Below, in pieces: positions 25,450-33,625 of a stretch of 58,117 bases of DNA. The stretch lies in NCBI GenBank assembly GCA_014653835.1, contig JACWDY010000006.1, positions 1-58,117 of the forward strand, in the 5' to 3' direction. The DNA comes from Pelagibacterales bacterium SAG-MED28. Lineage in GTDB: Bacteria; Pseudomonadota; Alphaproteobacteria; Pelagibacterales; Pelagibacteraceae. The position numbers and the translations under genes were made by a program. The notes beneath the pieces were generated by a model, which made no database searches, was not told the DNA's origin, and saw only the letters and a program-made list of their open reading frames with translations. The number at the start of each line of letters is the position of its first letter. Positions within the stretch are counted from its first letter, which is position 1.

Positions 25450-25912
25450 TAAAACTGATTTTTTTCGCAAAGAAAATTCTAAAAAACCAATAGATTACTA
25501 ATCCTAATGGCCCGGTAAAATAAGTTAAAATTAAGGAGGGAATAGTAACAATTCTTGGAACTAAATATTTTCTACCGTCTCTTACAATCCATGCTCCCAT
25601 AAATAAACTAATGGCGAGAAAGTGAAGCCAAAAAACTAGTAGCAACATTTCATTAGCAAATATTGAATAAAGACCATCTAAACCATTGTATAATTCAAAG
25701 CCATCAAAAATATTATTTTCTAGATAAATTTTATAGGATAAATAAGCATAGCCAACACCCAGTAGTAAAAATGGAATTATTGATTGGGTAAAAAAATTTG
25801 TTATTTGATTATTTGGTAAAAAGATAAGTAAAAGCCAAAAAGGAATCACACCCCAATTAGCTATGAGATAAATATTTTCATAAGTTAATAAGTTTAATAA
25901 ATTATTTAACAT
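25442..25912 (-). CDS. ABA4-like (DUF4281) membrane protein
   Basis: 156 residues, four membrane helices. IANWGVIPFWLLLIFLP, then FWLHFLAISLFMGAWIVRDG and LILTYFTGPLGLVIYWFFR match the ABA4-like family. The plant founder is needed for neoxanthin formation; bacterial members are uncharacterised. It is coupled to the downstream DsbA-like gene by an 8-bp overlap and is divergent from recX by 26 bp. Confidence 0.8.
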   Translation of the reverse strand: MLNNLLNLLTYENIYLIANWGVIPFWLLLIFLPNNQITNFFTQSIIPFLLLGVGYAYLSYKIYLENNIFDGFELYNGLDGLYSIFANEMLLLVFWLHFLAISLFMGAWIVRDGRKYLVPRIVTIPSLILTYFTGPLGLVIYWFFRIFFAKKISFND

Positions 25913-25938
25913 TAAAAATAATATAGTATATTAACTAA

Positions 25939-26499
25939 ATGAATCCCATAGTTAATAAAAGTGATTTTGAAGATTTAACTACAAATCTTAGAGACTTAGC
26001 TTATTCATATTTAGAAAAATATAGTCCTTCCAAACAACAGTTGAAAGTATATCTGCTTAAAAAATATTTAACAAAAATTAAAGGAACAAAATCTAAGAAA
26101 GAAGTAACCTCAATTATAGATGAAATAATTTTAAATCTTGAAAAAAACAAAATTATAAATGACGAAATGTATTCTGACTCAAAAGCAAGAATGTTTTTAA
26201 GAAGAGGGTATTCTCTTAATAAGATTAATCAATCTCTTAGAAATAAGGGTATAGACAATGAATTTATAAAACAAAGCATTAATAAAATCAAAGAAGATAA
26301 TATAGAACCTGATTTTGTTTCTGCTTTAAAGCTTTGTAAAAGAAGAAGAATAGGCCCTTTAAGACCAGACGAAAACCGAGAATTATTTTATAAAAAAGAT
26401 ATGGGTATCTTAGCGAGAGGCGGATTTAATTTTGAACTATCAAAAAGAGTATTAGATTTAGAAAAAACAGAATTTAATAAATTAATCAAGATTATCTGA
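25939..26499 (+). CDS. recX: RecX-family regulator of RecA
   Basis: 186 residues made of repeated three-helix units: YSYLEKYSPSKQQLKVYLLKKY, DSKARMFLRRGYSLNKINQSLRNKGID and a last unit with RGGFNFELSKRVL. RecX proteins modulate RecA filaments. recA is not in the window. Its last 18 bp overlap the end of a small gene on the other strand. Confidence 0.85.
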   Translation: MNPIVNKSDFEDLTTNLRDLAYSYLEKYSPSKQQLKVYLLKKYLTKIKGTKSKKEVTSIIDEIILNLEKNKIINDEMYSDSKARMFLRRGYSLNKINQSLRNKGIDNEFIKQSINKIKEDNIEPDFVSALKLCKRRRIGPLRPDENRELFYKKDMGILARGGFNFELSKRVLDLEKTEFNKLIKII

Positions 26500-26625
26500 T
26501 TTTCTTTTTTTTTCTTCTTCAACTAAAATATTAAGTTTTCTTCTCAGTGCGTTTCTAACTAAGATAAAAAAAAGCACACCAAAAAAAGTAACTGATAAAA
26601 TTATAATCGCAATAGTTTTAAACAT
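26482..26625 (-). CDS. 47-residue single-span membrane peptide after cysQ
   Basis: Frame from ATG 26625 to TAA 26482. One hydrophobic span (about residues 4-23), then a strongly basic and acidic tail (RNALRRKL, EEEKKRK). It begins 8 bp before the end of cysQ, which suggests translational coupling, and converges with recX by an 18-bp overlap. No family known; coding status rests on the membrane-peptide pattern and position. Confidence 0.45.
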   Translation of the reverse strand: MFKTIAIIILSVTFFGVLFFILVRNALRRKLNILVEEEKKRKSDNLD

Positions 26626-27397
26626 CTAAATATTCTGCACGTTTTATCAATAAACTAGGATTCCTATAATCTTCTTTTCCATATAAAAAAGGTTTTTCAT
26701 CAAGTGTTTTAATAATTGCGCCAGCATTTTGAGCCACAGCATGACCAGCTGCATAATCCCACTCATTAGCTCTTTCTTTTGCCGCGTAAATATCGAACTC
26801 ACCCGTAGCAATTACGCAGAATTTATAGGAACTAGCCATTTTAATTATTGAGTTAACATTAAATTCTTTTAATTTATTTAAAATAACATCAGACGGTTTT
26901 AGCACACTGGACAGCGCCACGATTTTGCCCTTTGGTTGTTGTTTAATGCAATTAATTTTCTTAGTATTCCCGTTTTCAATTAAATAACTTTCCCCAGGAG
27001 CATAAGAATAAAAAAGCCTATTTTTTTTTGGCACCCCAACTAGACCTAATACAGGAACAGTATTAATTACCAATGCAGCATTTAAAGTATATTCATCTTT
27101 TCCAGAAATATATTCTTTAGTTCCATCGATAGGATCTATTAGCCAAAATATTTTTGCGGTATTTTTTACATTTATATCTACTGTTTCCTCAGATATTATT
27201 GGAATATTCGGAGTTAGTTCTTTGATTTTATTAGTTATTAACTCATTTATTTTAAGGTCCCCATTGCTTACGGGCGAATTGTCTGCTTTAGTCTCTATTT
27301 TTAAACCTCTAGCGTAAAGTCTTACAGACTCTTTCCCTGCAATATTAAAAGTATCAATTAAATTTTCACTTATAGATTTTAACTCGTTAATTTTCAT
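26618..27397 (-). CDS. cysQ: 3'(2'),5'-bisphosphate nucleotidase CysQ
   Basis: 259 residues of the inositol-phosphatase superfamily; removes 3'-phosphoadenosine 5'-phosphate. Seen: DNSPVSNGDLKINELI, IISEETVD, the metal site DPIDGTKEYISG and NEWDYAAGHAVAQNAG. The upstream DUF3553 gene overlaps its start by 11 bp, so both are cotranscribed. Its role in clearing PAP fits the sulfur-rich content of this region, although it is also general housekeeping. Confidence 0.92.
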   Translation of the reverse strand: MKINELKSISENLIDTFNIAGKESVRLYARGLKIETKADNSPVSNGDLKINELITNKIKELTPNIPIISEETVDINVKNTAKIFWLIDPIDGTKEYISGKDEYTLNAALVINTVPVLGLVGVPKKNRLFYSYAPGESYLIENGNTKKINCIKQQPKGKIVALSSVLKPSDVILNKLKEFNVNSIIKMASSYKFCVIATGEFDIYAAKERANEWDYAAGHAVAQNAGAIIKTLDEKPFLYGKEDYRNPSLLIKRAEYLDV

Positions 27398-27563
27398 AAT
27401 TTACTTTTTCCAGAATAACATTTTCGATATTTATCACTCTTTTTCCGTAATTTTCAAAATTAACAGTAACTTTACTGCCAATAATCGATTGAACTTGTCC
27501 TACACCCCAATCTTTATTTGCAGGATTTGTGACATAATCTCCTGGTTCAAAATCAATAAGCAT
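27387..27563 (-). CDS. DUF3553 small protein
   Basis: 58 residues from ATG 27563. The sequence FEPGDYVTNPANKDWGVGQV followed by SIIGSKVTVNFENYGKRVI is the DUF3553 pattern, an SH3-like barrel seen alone in alphaproteobacteria and fused to helicases elsewhere. It overlaps the cysQ start by 11 bp and is divergent from mnmA by 37 bp. Confidence 0.85.
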   Translation of the reverse strand: MLIDFEPGDYVTNPANKDWGVGQVQSIIGSKVTVNFENYGKRVINIENVILEKVNYEN

Positions 27564-27600
27564 TATGGAAAATCTCTATTTTCTATTATACATTTAATTA

Positions 27601-28728
27601 ATGAATTCACTAGGAATTAATAAGTCAAAAAAAGAAACTAAAGTAGTTGTAGCAATGTCTGGAGGTGTAGATTCCTCAGTTGTTGCCGCACTTATGAAGC
27701 AAGAGGGCTACGATGTAACAGGTGTAACATTAAAATTATACAACGATACAAAACAATCTAAAGAAGGTAGACAATGTTGCGCTGGACAAGATATTTTAGA
27801 CGCTAAAAGAGTATCAGAAAATATTAACATAAATCATAAAATTTTATTTTATCAAAAAAAATTTAAAACCGAAGTAATAGACTCATTTATCGATAGTTAT
27901 GCTGCAGGAGAAACACCTATACCCTGTGTACAATGTAATCAAACAGTAAAGTTTAGAGATCTATTCAAATATGCTAAAAATTTAAAGGCTGACGCACTTA
28001 TAACTGGTCATTATGTTTCAAGAATTCAGGCTAATGGCCATGCAAACATGTATAAAGCAAAAGATCAAAATCGAGATCAAAGTTATTTTTTATTTAGCAC
28101 AACTCAAGAACAACTAGACTATTTAAGATTTCCCTTAGGAGAAATTGACAAGTCAGAAACTAGATCAATAGCTGAAAAATTAAAGTTAAATGTGGCTACT
28201 AAACCGGATAGCCAGGATATATGTTTTGTTCCTAATGGAGATTATGCATCGGTTATAAAAAAATTTAGACCAGAGTCTTTCAAACCTGGAAAAATACTTG
28301 ATACCAACGGAAATCAAATTGGTGATCATGAGGGCATTATTAATTATACAATTGGTCAAAGAAAGGGAATTAAGATAGCAAGCAACAATCCCTTATACGT
28401 AATAAACATTGATGCGGACAAGAATACAATTATTGTAGGTAATAAAGATTGTCTTGAAGTAAAACAAATAAAATTAAGAGATCTAAATATATTAGGATCA
28501 AAAAAAGAATTTAATAAAGAAATAAATATAAAAGTTAGATCAACTGGCAGACTTTTAAAAGCTAAAGTTAACTTATTAGAAAATTCTGCAGATGTAAAAA
28601 TTTTAGATCAAGAAACAGGAGTCTCTCCTGGCCAAGCTTGTGTATTTTACTCTAGAGATGAAATTGGGGATAAAGTGCTTGGAGGCGGTTGGATACATAA
28701 GACTTTCAATAAAAATTTATCCACTTAG
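27601..28728 (+). CDS. mnmA: tRNA-specific 2-thiouridylase MnmA
   Basis: 375 residues. Installs the 2-thio group on wobble uridine of Lys, Glu and Gln tRNAs. The PP-loop [13 protein letters not shown] is at residues 18-30; catalytic cysteines lie in [10 protein letters not shown] and in [13 protein letters not shown] and the C-terminal barrel with [11 protein letters not shown] complete the protein. Followed by a T12 run at 28764-28775 and the putative RNA at 28798. Confidence 0.97.
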   Translation: MNSLGINKSKKETKVVVAMSGGVDSSVVAALMKQEGYDVTGVTLKLYNDTKQSKEGRQCCAGQDILDAKRVSENININHKILFYQKKFKTEVIDSFIDSYAAGETPIPCVQCNQTVKFRDLFKYAKNLKADALITGHYVSRIQANGHANMYKAKDQNRDQSYFLFSTTQEQLDYLRFPLGEIDKSETRSIAEKLKLNVATKPDSQDICFVPNGDYASVIKKFRPESFKPGKILDTNGNQIGDHEGIINYTIGQRKGIKIASNNPLYVINIDADKNTIIVGNKDCLEVKQIKLRDLNILGSKKEFNKEINIKVRSTGRLLKAKVNLLENSADVKILDQETGVSPGQACVFYSRDEIGDKVLGGGWIHKTFNKNLST

Positions 28729-28797
28729 TTAACACCCTAAACTACTGCACGTTAAAAGTGATATTTTTTTTTTTTGAATGTGATTTAATCATATTAA

Positions 28798-28968
28798 TTA
28801 AGAGGCAACTCTTAACTGACCATTTAAGGAAAGACCGAGAGGTTCAAGCTTGAGGGGCAGAAAGGTGGACCTAGTAGCGCTAGAATAGTTCATCGGAATG
28901 GCTTGGCGGTAGCGCCTACAACGACGAGCCAAAACTACTAAATTTCTGGGCGAAAGCCTAGAAATTTA
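28798..28968 (+). ncRNA. Candidate structured RNA, GC-rich and GNRA-rich, class unknown
   Basis: A GC-rich island between convergent genes. Hairpins seen on the plus strand: 7-bp stem with GCAA loop (28798-28815); short stem GACC/GGTT with GAGA loop (28833-28844); CTAG/CTAG stem (28871-28883); TGGCTT/GAGCCA stem (28899-28931) enclosing GGCG/CGCC; and a 13-bp stem with GAAA loop (28939-28968). Three loops fit GNRA on this strand. I could not match it to tmRNA, RNase P, SRP, 6S or a riboswitch class. The last hairpin also covers the stop codon of the gene on the other strand. Confidence 0.6.
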
Positions 28969-29667
28969 TGTGGTTCTCTTCCATAAAAGACTGGTTAATA
29001 GATAAAATAAAATAACTCCAACAAAATAATTCCACTCTAAAGCATGTTTAAAGTGTGTATTGCCCTTATCTAACAATAAAGGCAGACTTAATACTGCCAC
29101 TAAAGCTAAAACAGAAACTAAAACCACTTTTAAAATTAATATTTTGTTTACTATTAATTCTGAAAGTTTATTTTTTATTTTAAAAAAATGATAAACTAAA
29201 ATTCCTTGGGCTATAATCTCAAATATTATGAATAATAATAAAATTACTCTCCTCATTAATTTATAAATTTGTATATCAAACTTAATACCTAAAAAAATTG
29301 AGTGTATTGCTAAAAATATAGCTGATAAAATGCCGAATGTTTTAAATTTATAGTTTACGTTAGATAATTTAAATTTATTGACCAAATTATTATTATTTGA
29401 CCAATAATAATAAAGCATCACTGCAGTTATAATCATTGCTGGTTTAAAAATTAAGAACTGTGGAAATGTTCTTGAGGCTCTACTAATTGATAAACTCCCA
29501 TCCAAATAAGGTATAGAAAAACCCGATCTTCCAATCATATCGACTCTAAAAAACGTATTTTCCAAAAATTCTGAATTTTGTGAAATAAAAAGGCAAAGGT
29601 TTATAGCGATCAATGGAACAAAAAATATCCATAAACTCAATTTTCTAATTTGAGCTATTTCATTCAT
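28966..29667 (-). CDS. Six-helix membrane protein, possibly Frag1/DRAM/Sfk1-like
   Basis: 233 residues with about six membrane helices. After the first helix comes a polar stretch with IPYLDGSLSISRASRTFP, and near the end HFKHALEWNYF; together these faintly recall the Frag1/DRAM/Sfk1 family of lipid-related membrane proteins. This is a weak match and no function is assigned. The stop codon lies inside the terminal hairpin of the candidate RNA. Confidence 0.55.
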   Translation of the reverse strand: MNEIAQIRKLSLWIFFVPLIAINLCLFISQNSEFLENTFFRVDMIGRSGFSIPYLDGSLSISRASRTFPQFLIFKPAMIITAVMLYYYWSNNNNLVNKFKLSNVNYKFKTFGILSAIFLAIHSIFLGIKFDIQIYKLMRRVILLLFIIFEIIAQGILVYHFFKIKNKLSELIVNKILILKVVLVSVLALVAVLSLPLLLDKGNTHFKHALEWNYFVGVILFYLLTSLLWKRTT

Positions 29668-29682
29668 AAAAAAATTTTTAAA

Positions 29683-29766
29683 TTATTTTTTCTTATTTCT
29701 TTTTCTCGCTCTTCTTTTTTTTGAACCTATTTTTCTTCTACCGCGATGTTTTTTTGGATATCCCAT
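29683..29766 (-). CDS. 27-residue arginine/lysine-rich peptide
   Basis: ATG at 29766, TAA at 29683, with an AAGGA ribosome-binding site about 8 nt upstream of the ATG. The product starts MGYPKKHRGRRKIGSKK and is basic to the end; more than half of the residues are Lys or Arg. Size and charge resemble tiny ribosomal proteins such as bTHX or the AURKAIP1/COX24-type peptides, but the sequence is not a clear match to either. Sits between two membrane-protein genes on the same strand. Confidence 0.6.
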   Translation of the reverse strand: MGYPKKHRGRRKIGSKKRRARKRNKKK

Positions 29767-29790
29767 AAGTTGTTCCTTTTTCTAACCTTT

Positions 29791-30999
29791 TTAAAATATT
29801 AATTCATTAAAATAAAGAAGGTTCTGTTGAATAATTTGAAAAAACCCATAAGAGAGGTGATTTTGCCAAAAAGTATGTTTTAAATTCCACATTATACAAT
29901 AAATAAATACTAAGATATTTATCAAGTTTCTATTTATTTTAGATCTTAAAGCTATTTGATCACCAATCTTGTGAAAAATATTGTCAAAACTTTGAAAAAA
30001 ATAAAACGCAAAAGTCATTAAACTTAAAGAGTATAATATGTGCACAAATCTTGCCCAGTCAGTTGCGATAGCAAAAACTATCGCAAACAAAAAAATGGAC
30101 ATATTAAAAAGTAATAAATAAATTCTATCGTTTATAAATTTATGATTAATAAATATTAGTAAAAGGACAGGGTGTGCGTAAAAAATATACTTAAAAACGT
30201 AATTAATTTTAAAACTATCCATTAAAAAAATTACTTGTTTTGAAATATCTTGATTAAGCCAGGAATATAAAAGATCGGAACTATCATAATTAAATCCAAA
30301 ATTATTATTTAGGCTATCAATCATTAAATTTAAGTCATTTTCACCATAAAAATATAAATGAAATACTAAAATTAATAAACAAAAAGTAGTTGCAAATAGT
30401 ATTTCAAAAATATTTCTTAAATAGTTATTCCTCTTTAAGAAAATATAATAAATTGTAAAAAAAAATGGAAAGCATAATATTGTTAATTCATACAACAAAG
30501 TTGAAAACAAAAGACTTGTTATGCCAAACCCAAATACAAATTTTCTATTTTTTACTTTTGTGCAAAAAATTATAAAAGATATAAAAATTGTTAAAAGATA
30601 AGCCTCTCTTTGAATTACATGTTCTGCATATTTTGTAGTTACTGCCACTAAGGGATAAAAAAAATAAATTGGAGAGAAAATAAAAAAATAAAATAAAAAA
30701 TTTTTTTTAAACTTATTAAATAAAATATAATTTAAATAAAAAAATAATATGTAATTCGCACAATGAAAAAAAGTAAATAAATCTTTTATTTTGAATGAAA
30801 AATTTAAACTCAAAGAGGTTATTATCTCCCCTAAAAGACCTCTTCGTATAAAACCTCCATCATAATTTACCAATAATCCTTTAATTCCTATTAACTCATA
30901 AAAATTTGAATAAAATACAAAAATATTAAATAAGTAGATACCAAAAATGGATAATAAAATTATTAAATAAGGGTTTATGTTATAATTGGTTATTTTCAT
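29791..30999 (-). CDS. Polytopic membrane protein, GT-C or EpsG-like appearance
   Basis: 402 residues from ATG 30999, chosen because an upstream ATG at 31107 would overlap metC on the other strand. About ten membrane helices. After the first helix a loop with YDGGFIRRGLLGEI contains charged residues as in GT-C glycosyltransferases and polymerase-type proteins. No confident family. Very AT-rich even for this window, consistent with weak constraint or a surface-polysaccharide role. Confidence 0.6.
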   Translation of the reverse strand: MKITNYNINPYLIILLSIFGIYLFNIFVFYSNFYELIGIKGLLVNYDGGFIRRGLLGEIITSLSLNFSFKIKDLFTFFHCANYILFFYLNYILFNKFKKNFLFYFFIFSPIYFFYPLVAVTTKYAEHVIQREAYLLTIFISFIIFCTKVKNRKFVFGFGITSLLFSTLLYELTILCFPFFFTIYYIFLKRNNYLRNIFEILFATTFCLLILVFHLYFYGENDLNLMIDSLNNNFGFNYDSSDLLYSWLNQDISKQVIFLMDSFKINYVFKYIFYAHPVLLLIFINHKFINDRIYLLLFNMSIFLFAIVFAIATDWARFVHILYSLSLMTFAFYFFQSFDNIFHKIGDQIALRSKINRNLINILVFIYCIMWNLKHTFWQNHLSYGFFQIIQQNLLYFNELIF

Positions 31000-31070
31000 A
31001 AATAACTTAATTGCAAAATAAACATTATTTATATTAAAATTAAAATTTTTTATATATAAATTATTTACTA

Positions 31071-32264
31071 ATGAAAAAATCAGTTCAAACTTTTTTAAAA
31101 CATACAACTAAAGACAAAATAAATAGATCTGCAAATCCACCTGTAGTAAGAGCCTCAACTATTTTGTTTGATACTATGCAAGAAATGTACAATCAAGAGA
31201 TGAAGGTAAAGCGACACAAAAAAATAAGTCATTATACTTACGGTCGTTATGGAAGTACAACAACAATCGAACTTGAAAATATCTTAAAGAAACTTGAAGA
31301 AGCATATCATGTTTTTCTAACTGGGACTGGGTTCGGTGGTATAGCTTTAGCATTAATGAGTTTATGCAGGCCCGGAGATGAAATTGTAGTATCAGACAAT
31401 GTTTATGGTCCTACGAGAGAGATTTCAGAAAAACTTTTAAAGGAATTTAATATTTTTGCTAAATTTTATGATCCAAATTCTTTTGAAGATTTAAAAAATA
31501 AAGTTACAAAAAAGACAAAGATGATTTTGGTTGAAAACCCAGGAAGTAATACTTTTGAATTTCAAGATTTATCAAAAATAGTCCGCCTAGCAAAAAGAAA
31601 TAAAGTATTAACTTTATTGGACAATACTTGGGGAACACCGTTATATTTAAAGCCTTTAAAGCTAGGTTTTGATATGTCATTTTCGTCAGCAACCAAATAT
31701 TTTTCTGGTCACTCAGATGCAATGGGTGGATCTTTAGCAGTAAGTAAAAAAGTCTTTAAAAAAATAATGTTTTTTTATAAATTATCTGGTTACCGTATGT
31801 CAGCCGATGAAGCTTACCTAATTATTAGAGGTTTACGTACTTTAGACACTAGGCTTAATCAGCATTACCACAATACAAAAATAGTAATAGATTTCCTAAA
31901 AAAACATAGAAAGATTACAGAAATTCTCTATCCTCACAAACCAAATAGTAAAAATTACAAACTTTGGAAAAAATATTATACTGGTGCAACGGGATTATTT
32001 TCAATTGTGGTAAAATCTAAAAATAAATCATCAGTAATAAAGTTTGTAAATTCATTAGAGCTTTTCGGCATAGGGTATAGCTGGGGTGGATTTGAAAGTC
32101 TTGCAATTTTACAAGAACTTAAACCAAGCAAAGATGAATATAGCCAAGGAAGAAAATTTTTTAAATATAATAAGAATGAGCATATAGTTAGGCTGCACAT
32201 TGGTCTTGAAGATCCTAAAGATTTAATTACTGACTTAAAACAATCTTTAAGATACGTTAAGTAA
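31071..32264 (+). CDS. metC: Cystathionine beta-lyase (Cys/Met PLP-dependent family)
   Basis: 397 residues. PLP-dependent; cleaves cystathionine to homocysteine, pyruvate and ammonia. Motifs: YTYGRYGSTTTIELE near the N-terminus, the cofactor stacking Tyr in NVYGPTREIS, and the PLP lysine in SSATKYFSGHSDAMGGS. GYSWGGFESL and VRLHIGLEDPKDLI at the C-terminus agree with MetC. A 1-bp overlap couples it to the MFS gene. Confidence 0.92.
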   Translation: MKKSVQTFLKHTTKDKINRSANPPVVRASTILFDTMQEMYNQEMKVKRHKKISHYTYGRYGSTTTIELENILKKLEEAYHVFLTGTGFGGIALALMSLCRPGDEIVVSDNVYGPTREISEKLLKEFNIFAKFYDPNSFEDLKNKVTKKTKMILVENPGSNTFEFQDLSKIVRLAKRNKVLTLLDNTWGTPLYLKPLKLGFDMSFSSATKYFSGHSDAMGGSLAVSKKVFKKIMFFYKLSGYRMSADEAYLIIRGLRTLDTRLNQHYHNTKIVIDFLKKHRKITEILYPHKPNSKNYKLWKKYYTGATGLFSIVVKSKNKSSVIKFVNSLELFGIGYSWGGFESLAILQELKPSKDEYSQGRKFFKYNKNEHIVRLHIGLEDPKDLITDLKQSLRYVK

Positions 32265-33484
32265 TGTTAAAATTTATTCCAAATAAAGTAGCATTAATAG
32301 TTTTAATATCCGCATGTAGTATTATTTTTATCTCAATGGGTTTAAGACAAACCTTTGGTCTATTTTTTGAAGCTTTCGAAAATGGTTTAGGTGTAACTAG
32401 AACAGAGTTTGGTTTAGCCATAGGAATACAAATGTTATTCTGGGGTATTTTTGCTCCGATATTTGGATTTTTAGCGGATAAATTTGGAGGGAGTAAAGCA
32501 GTATTAATTGGTTTTATAATTTTTGGTTTAGGTATTTTTACACTCTACGCTGGTCCAAATACTGGAATTTATTTTCAAATAAGTTTAGGGGTTCTAGTAG
32601 GCACTGCACTGGGAGCAACAGCTATCGGAGTTCCAGTTTCGGAAGTAGGAAAACATTTTCCAAATGAAACAAGAACTTTAGCAACCGGCTATGTTACAGC
32701 TGCAGCATCCGTAGGTTATTTTTTATCTCCACTTTTCACTCAATATAGTCTCGAGGGAGTTGGTTGGGAGCAAACGTTGAAATACTTTATGTATTTCATT
32801 GTTTTTGGATTGATAACCTCTTTTTTTTTATTACCATCGAAGACTATAATAAATTCATCTCAAGCAGACAGGGATCAAACTTTTACTTCTGCAATTAAAG
32901 AGGCGTTTGCGCATAAAGGTTATATTTTACTTGTTTTAGGTTTTTTTGTATGTGGCTTTCAAATTACTTTGGTCGGAACTCATGTTCCAGGATATATGCA
33001 AGATAGAGGTATGGCTGGTTGGTCAGCTACAATTATTTTAGCTTTAATTGGTTTTTTCAATATTTTTGGAACACTTGGAATGGGTTTTCTAGGTACAAAG
33101 TATAAGAAAAAAAACTTACTTTGTATTCTTTATGCTCTCAGAGCAGTAAGTATTTGCGTATTCATTTTTTCTCCTCCATCTCTTCTAAATTCGATCATTT
33201 TTGGAATAACTTTTGGACTTTTATGGCTTTCTACGGTCCCTCCAACCAATGGTATTGTCGCTCAAATTTTTGGTACTAAATATTTGAGCACCTTATTTGG
33301 GATAGTTTTTTTATGTCACCAGTTTGGTGCTTTTGCAGGAGCATTTTTAGGAGGATATTTTTATGATCTATACGGCTCTTATGACTATGCATGGTACATG
33401 GCGATAGCACTTTCAATTTTTGCAACAATCGTTCACTACCCAATTAACGAGGATAGATTAGTACGTGTTGATAAGACTATCTAA
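32264..33484 (+). CDS. MFS transporter, monocarboxylate/OFA-like
   Basis: 406 residues, twelve predicted helices. FGFLADKFGGSKAV between helices 2 and 3 is the MFS signature loop; FISMGLRQTFGLFFEAF in helix 1 and LGFFVCGFQITLVGTHVPGY in helix 7 recall the oxalate/formate and monocarboxylate porters. Substrate unknown; the overlap with metC suggests export or uptake tied to methionine metabolism, but this is inference. Confidence 0.85.
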   Translation: MLKFIPNKVALIVLISACSIIFISMGLRQTFGLFFEAFENGLGVTRTEFGLAIGIQMLFWGIFAPIFGFLADKFGGSKAVLIGFIIFGLGIFTLYAGPNTGIYFQISLGVLVGTALGATAIGVPVSEVGKHFPNETRTLATGYVTAAASVGYFLSPLFTQYSLEGVGWEQTLKYFMYFIVFGLITSFFLLPSKTIINSSQADRDQTFTSAIKEAFAHKGYILLVLGFFVCGFQITLVGTHVPGYMQDRGMAGWSATIILALIGFFNIFGTLGMGFLGTKYKKKNLLCILYALRAVSICVFIFSPPSLLNSIIFGITFGLLWLSTVPPTNGIVAQIFGTKYLSTLFGIVFLCHQFGAFAGAFLGGYFYDLYGSYDYAWYMAIALSIFATIVHYPINEDRLVRVDKTI

Positions 33485-33492
33485 GGTTGTAA

Positions 33493-33534
33493 TTTGAGTC
33501 TCAAAGTGAATCAAAAGTGAATCAAAAGGTGAAC
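33493..33534. repeat. Dyad plus three tandem 11-bp repeats upstream of CADD gene
   Basis: A dyad TTTGAG-T-CTCAAA (33493-33505) is followed by direct repeats AAAGTGAATC (33503-33512), AAAAGTGAATC (33513-33523) and the imperfect AAAAGGTGAAC (33524-33534). The 11-bp spacing is about one helical turn, as expected for side-by-side binding by a regulator. It lies about 90 bp before the CADD start. Confidence 0.5.
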
Positions 33535-33625
33535 ATTTAAATTAAATCAACCAGCGGGTGTGGATAATTTTTTTGTTTAATCTGACGGTTTTTTTTTATA
33601 CGTTGGAGTCAACCAAGGAGCCAAA

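Noticed and set aside
28764-28775. T12 run as the mnmA terminator
   Set aside because: No stable hairpin precedes it; only a 3-4 bp stem can be drawn. It may assist stopping but is not called as a terminator.
28798-28968. tmRNA or RNase P gene
   Set aside because: Short strings resemble parts of both (AACGACGA with AAAACTAC; GGAAAG), but no tRNA-like T-arm/CCA piece, no plausible tag ending, and no complete RNase P core. Kept as an unassigned RNA.
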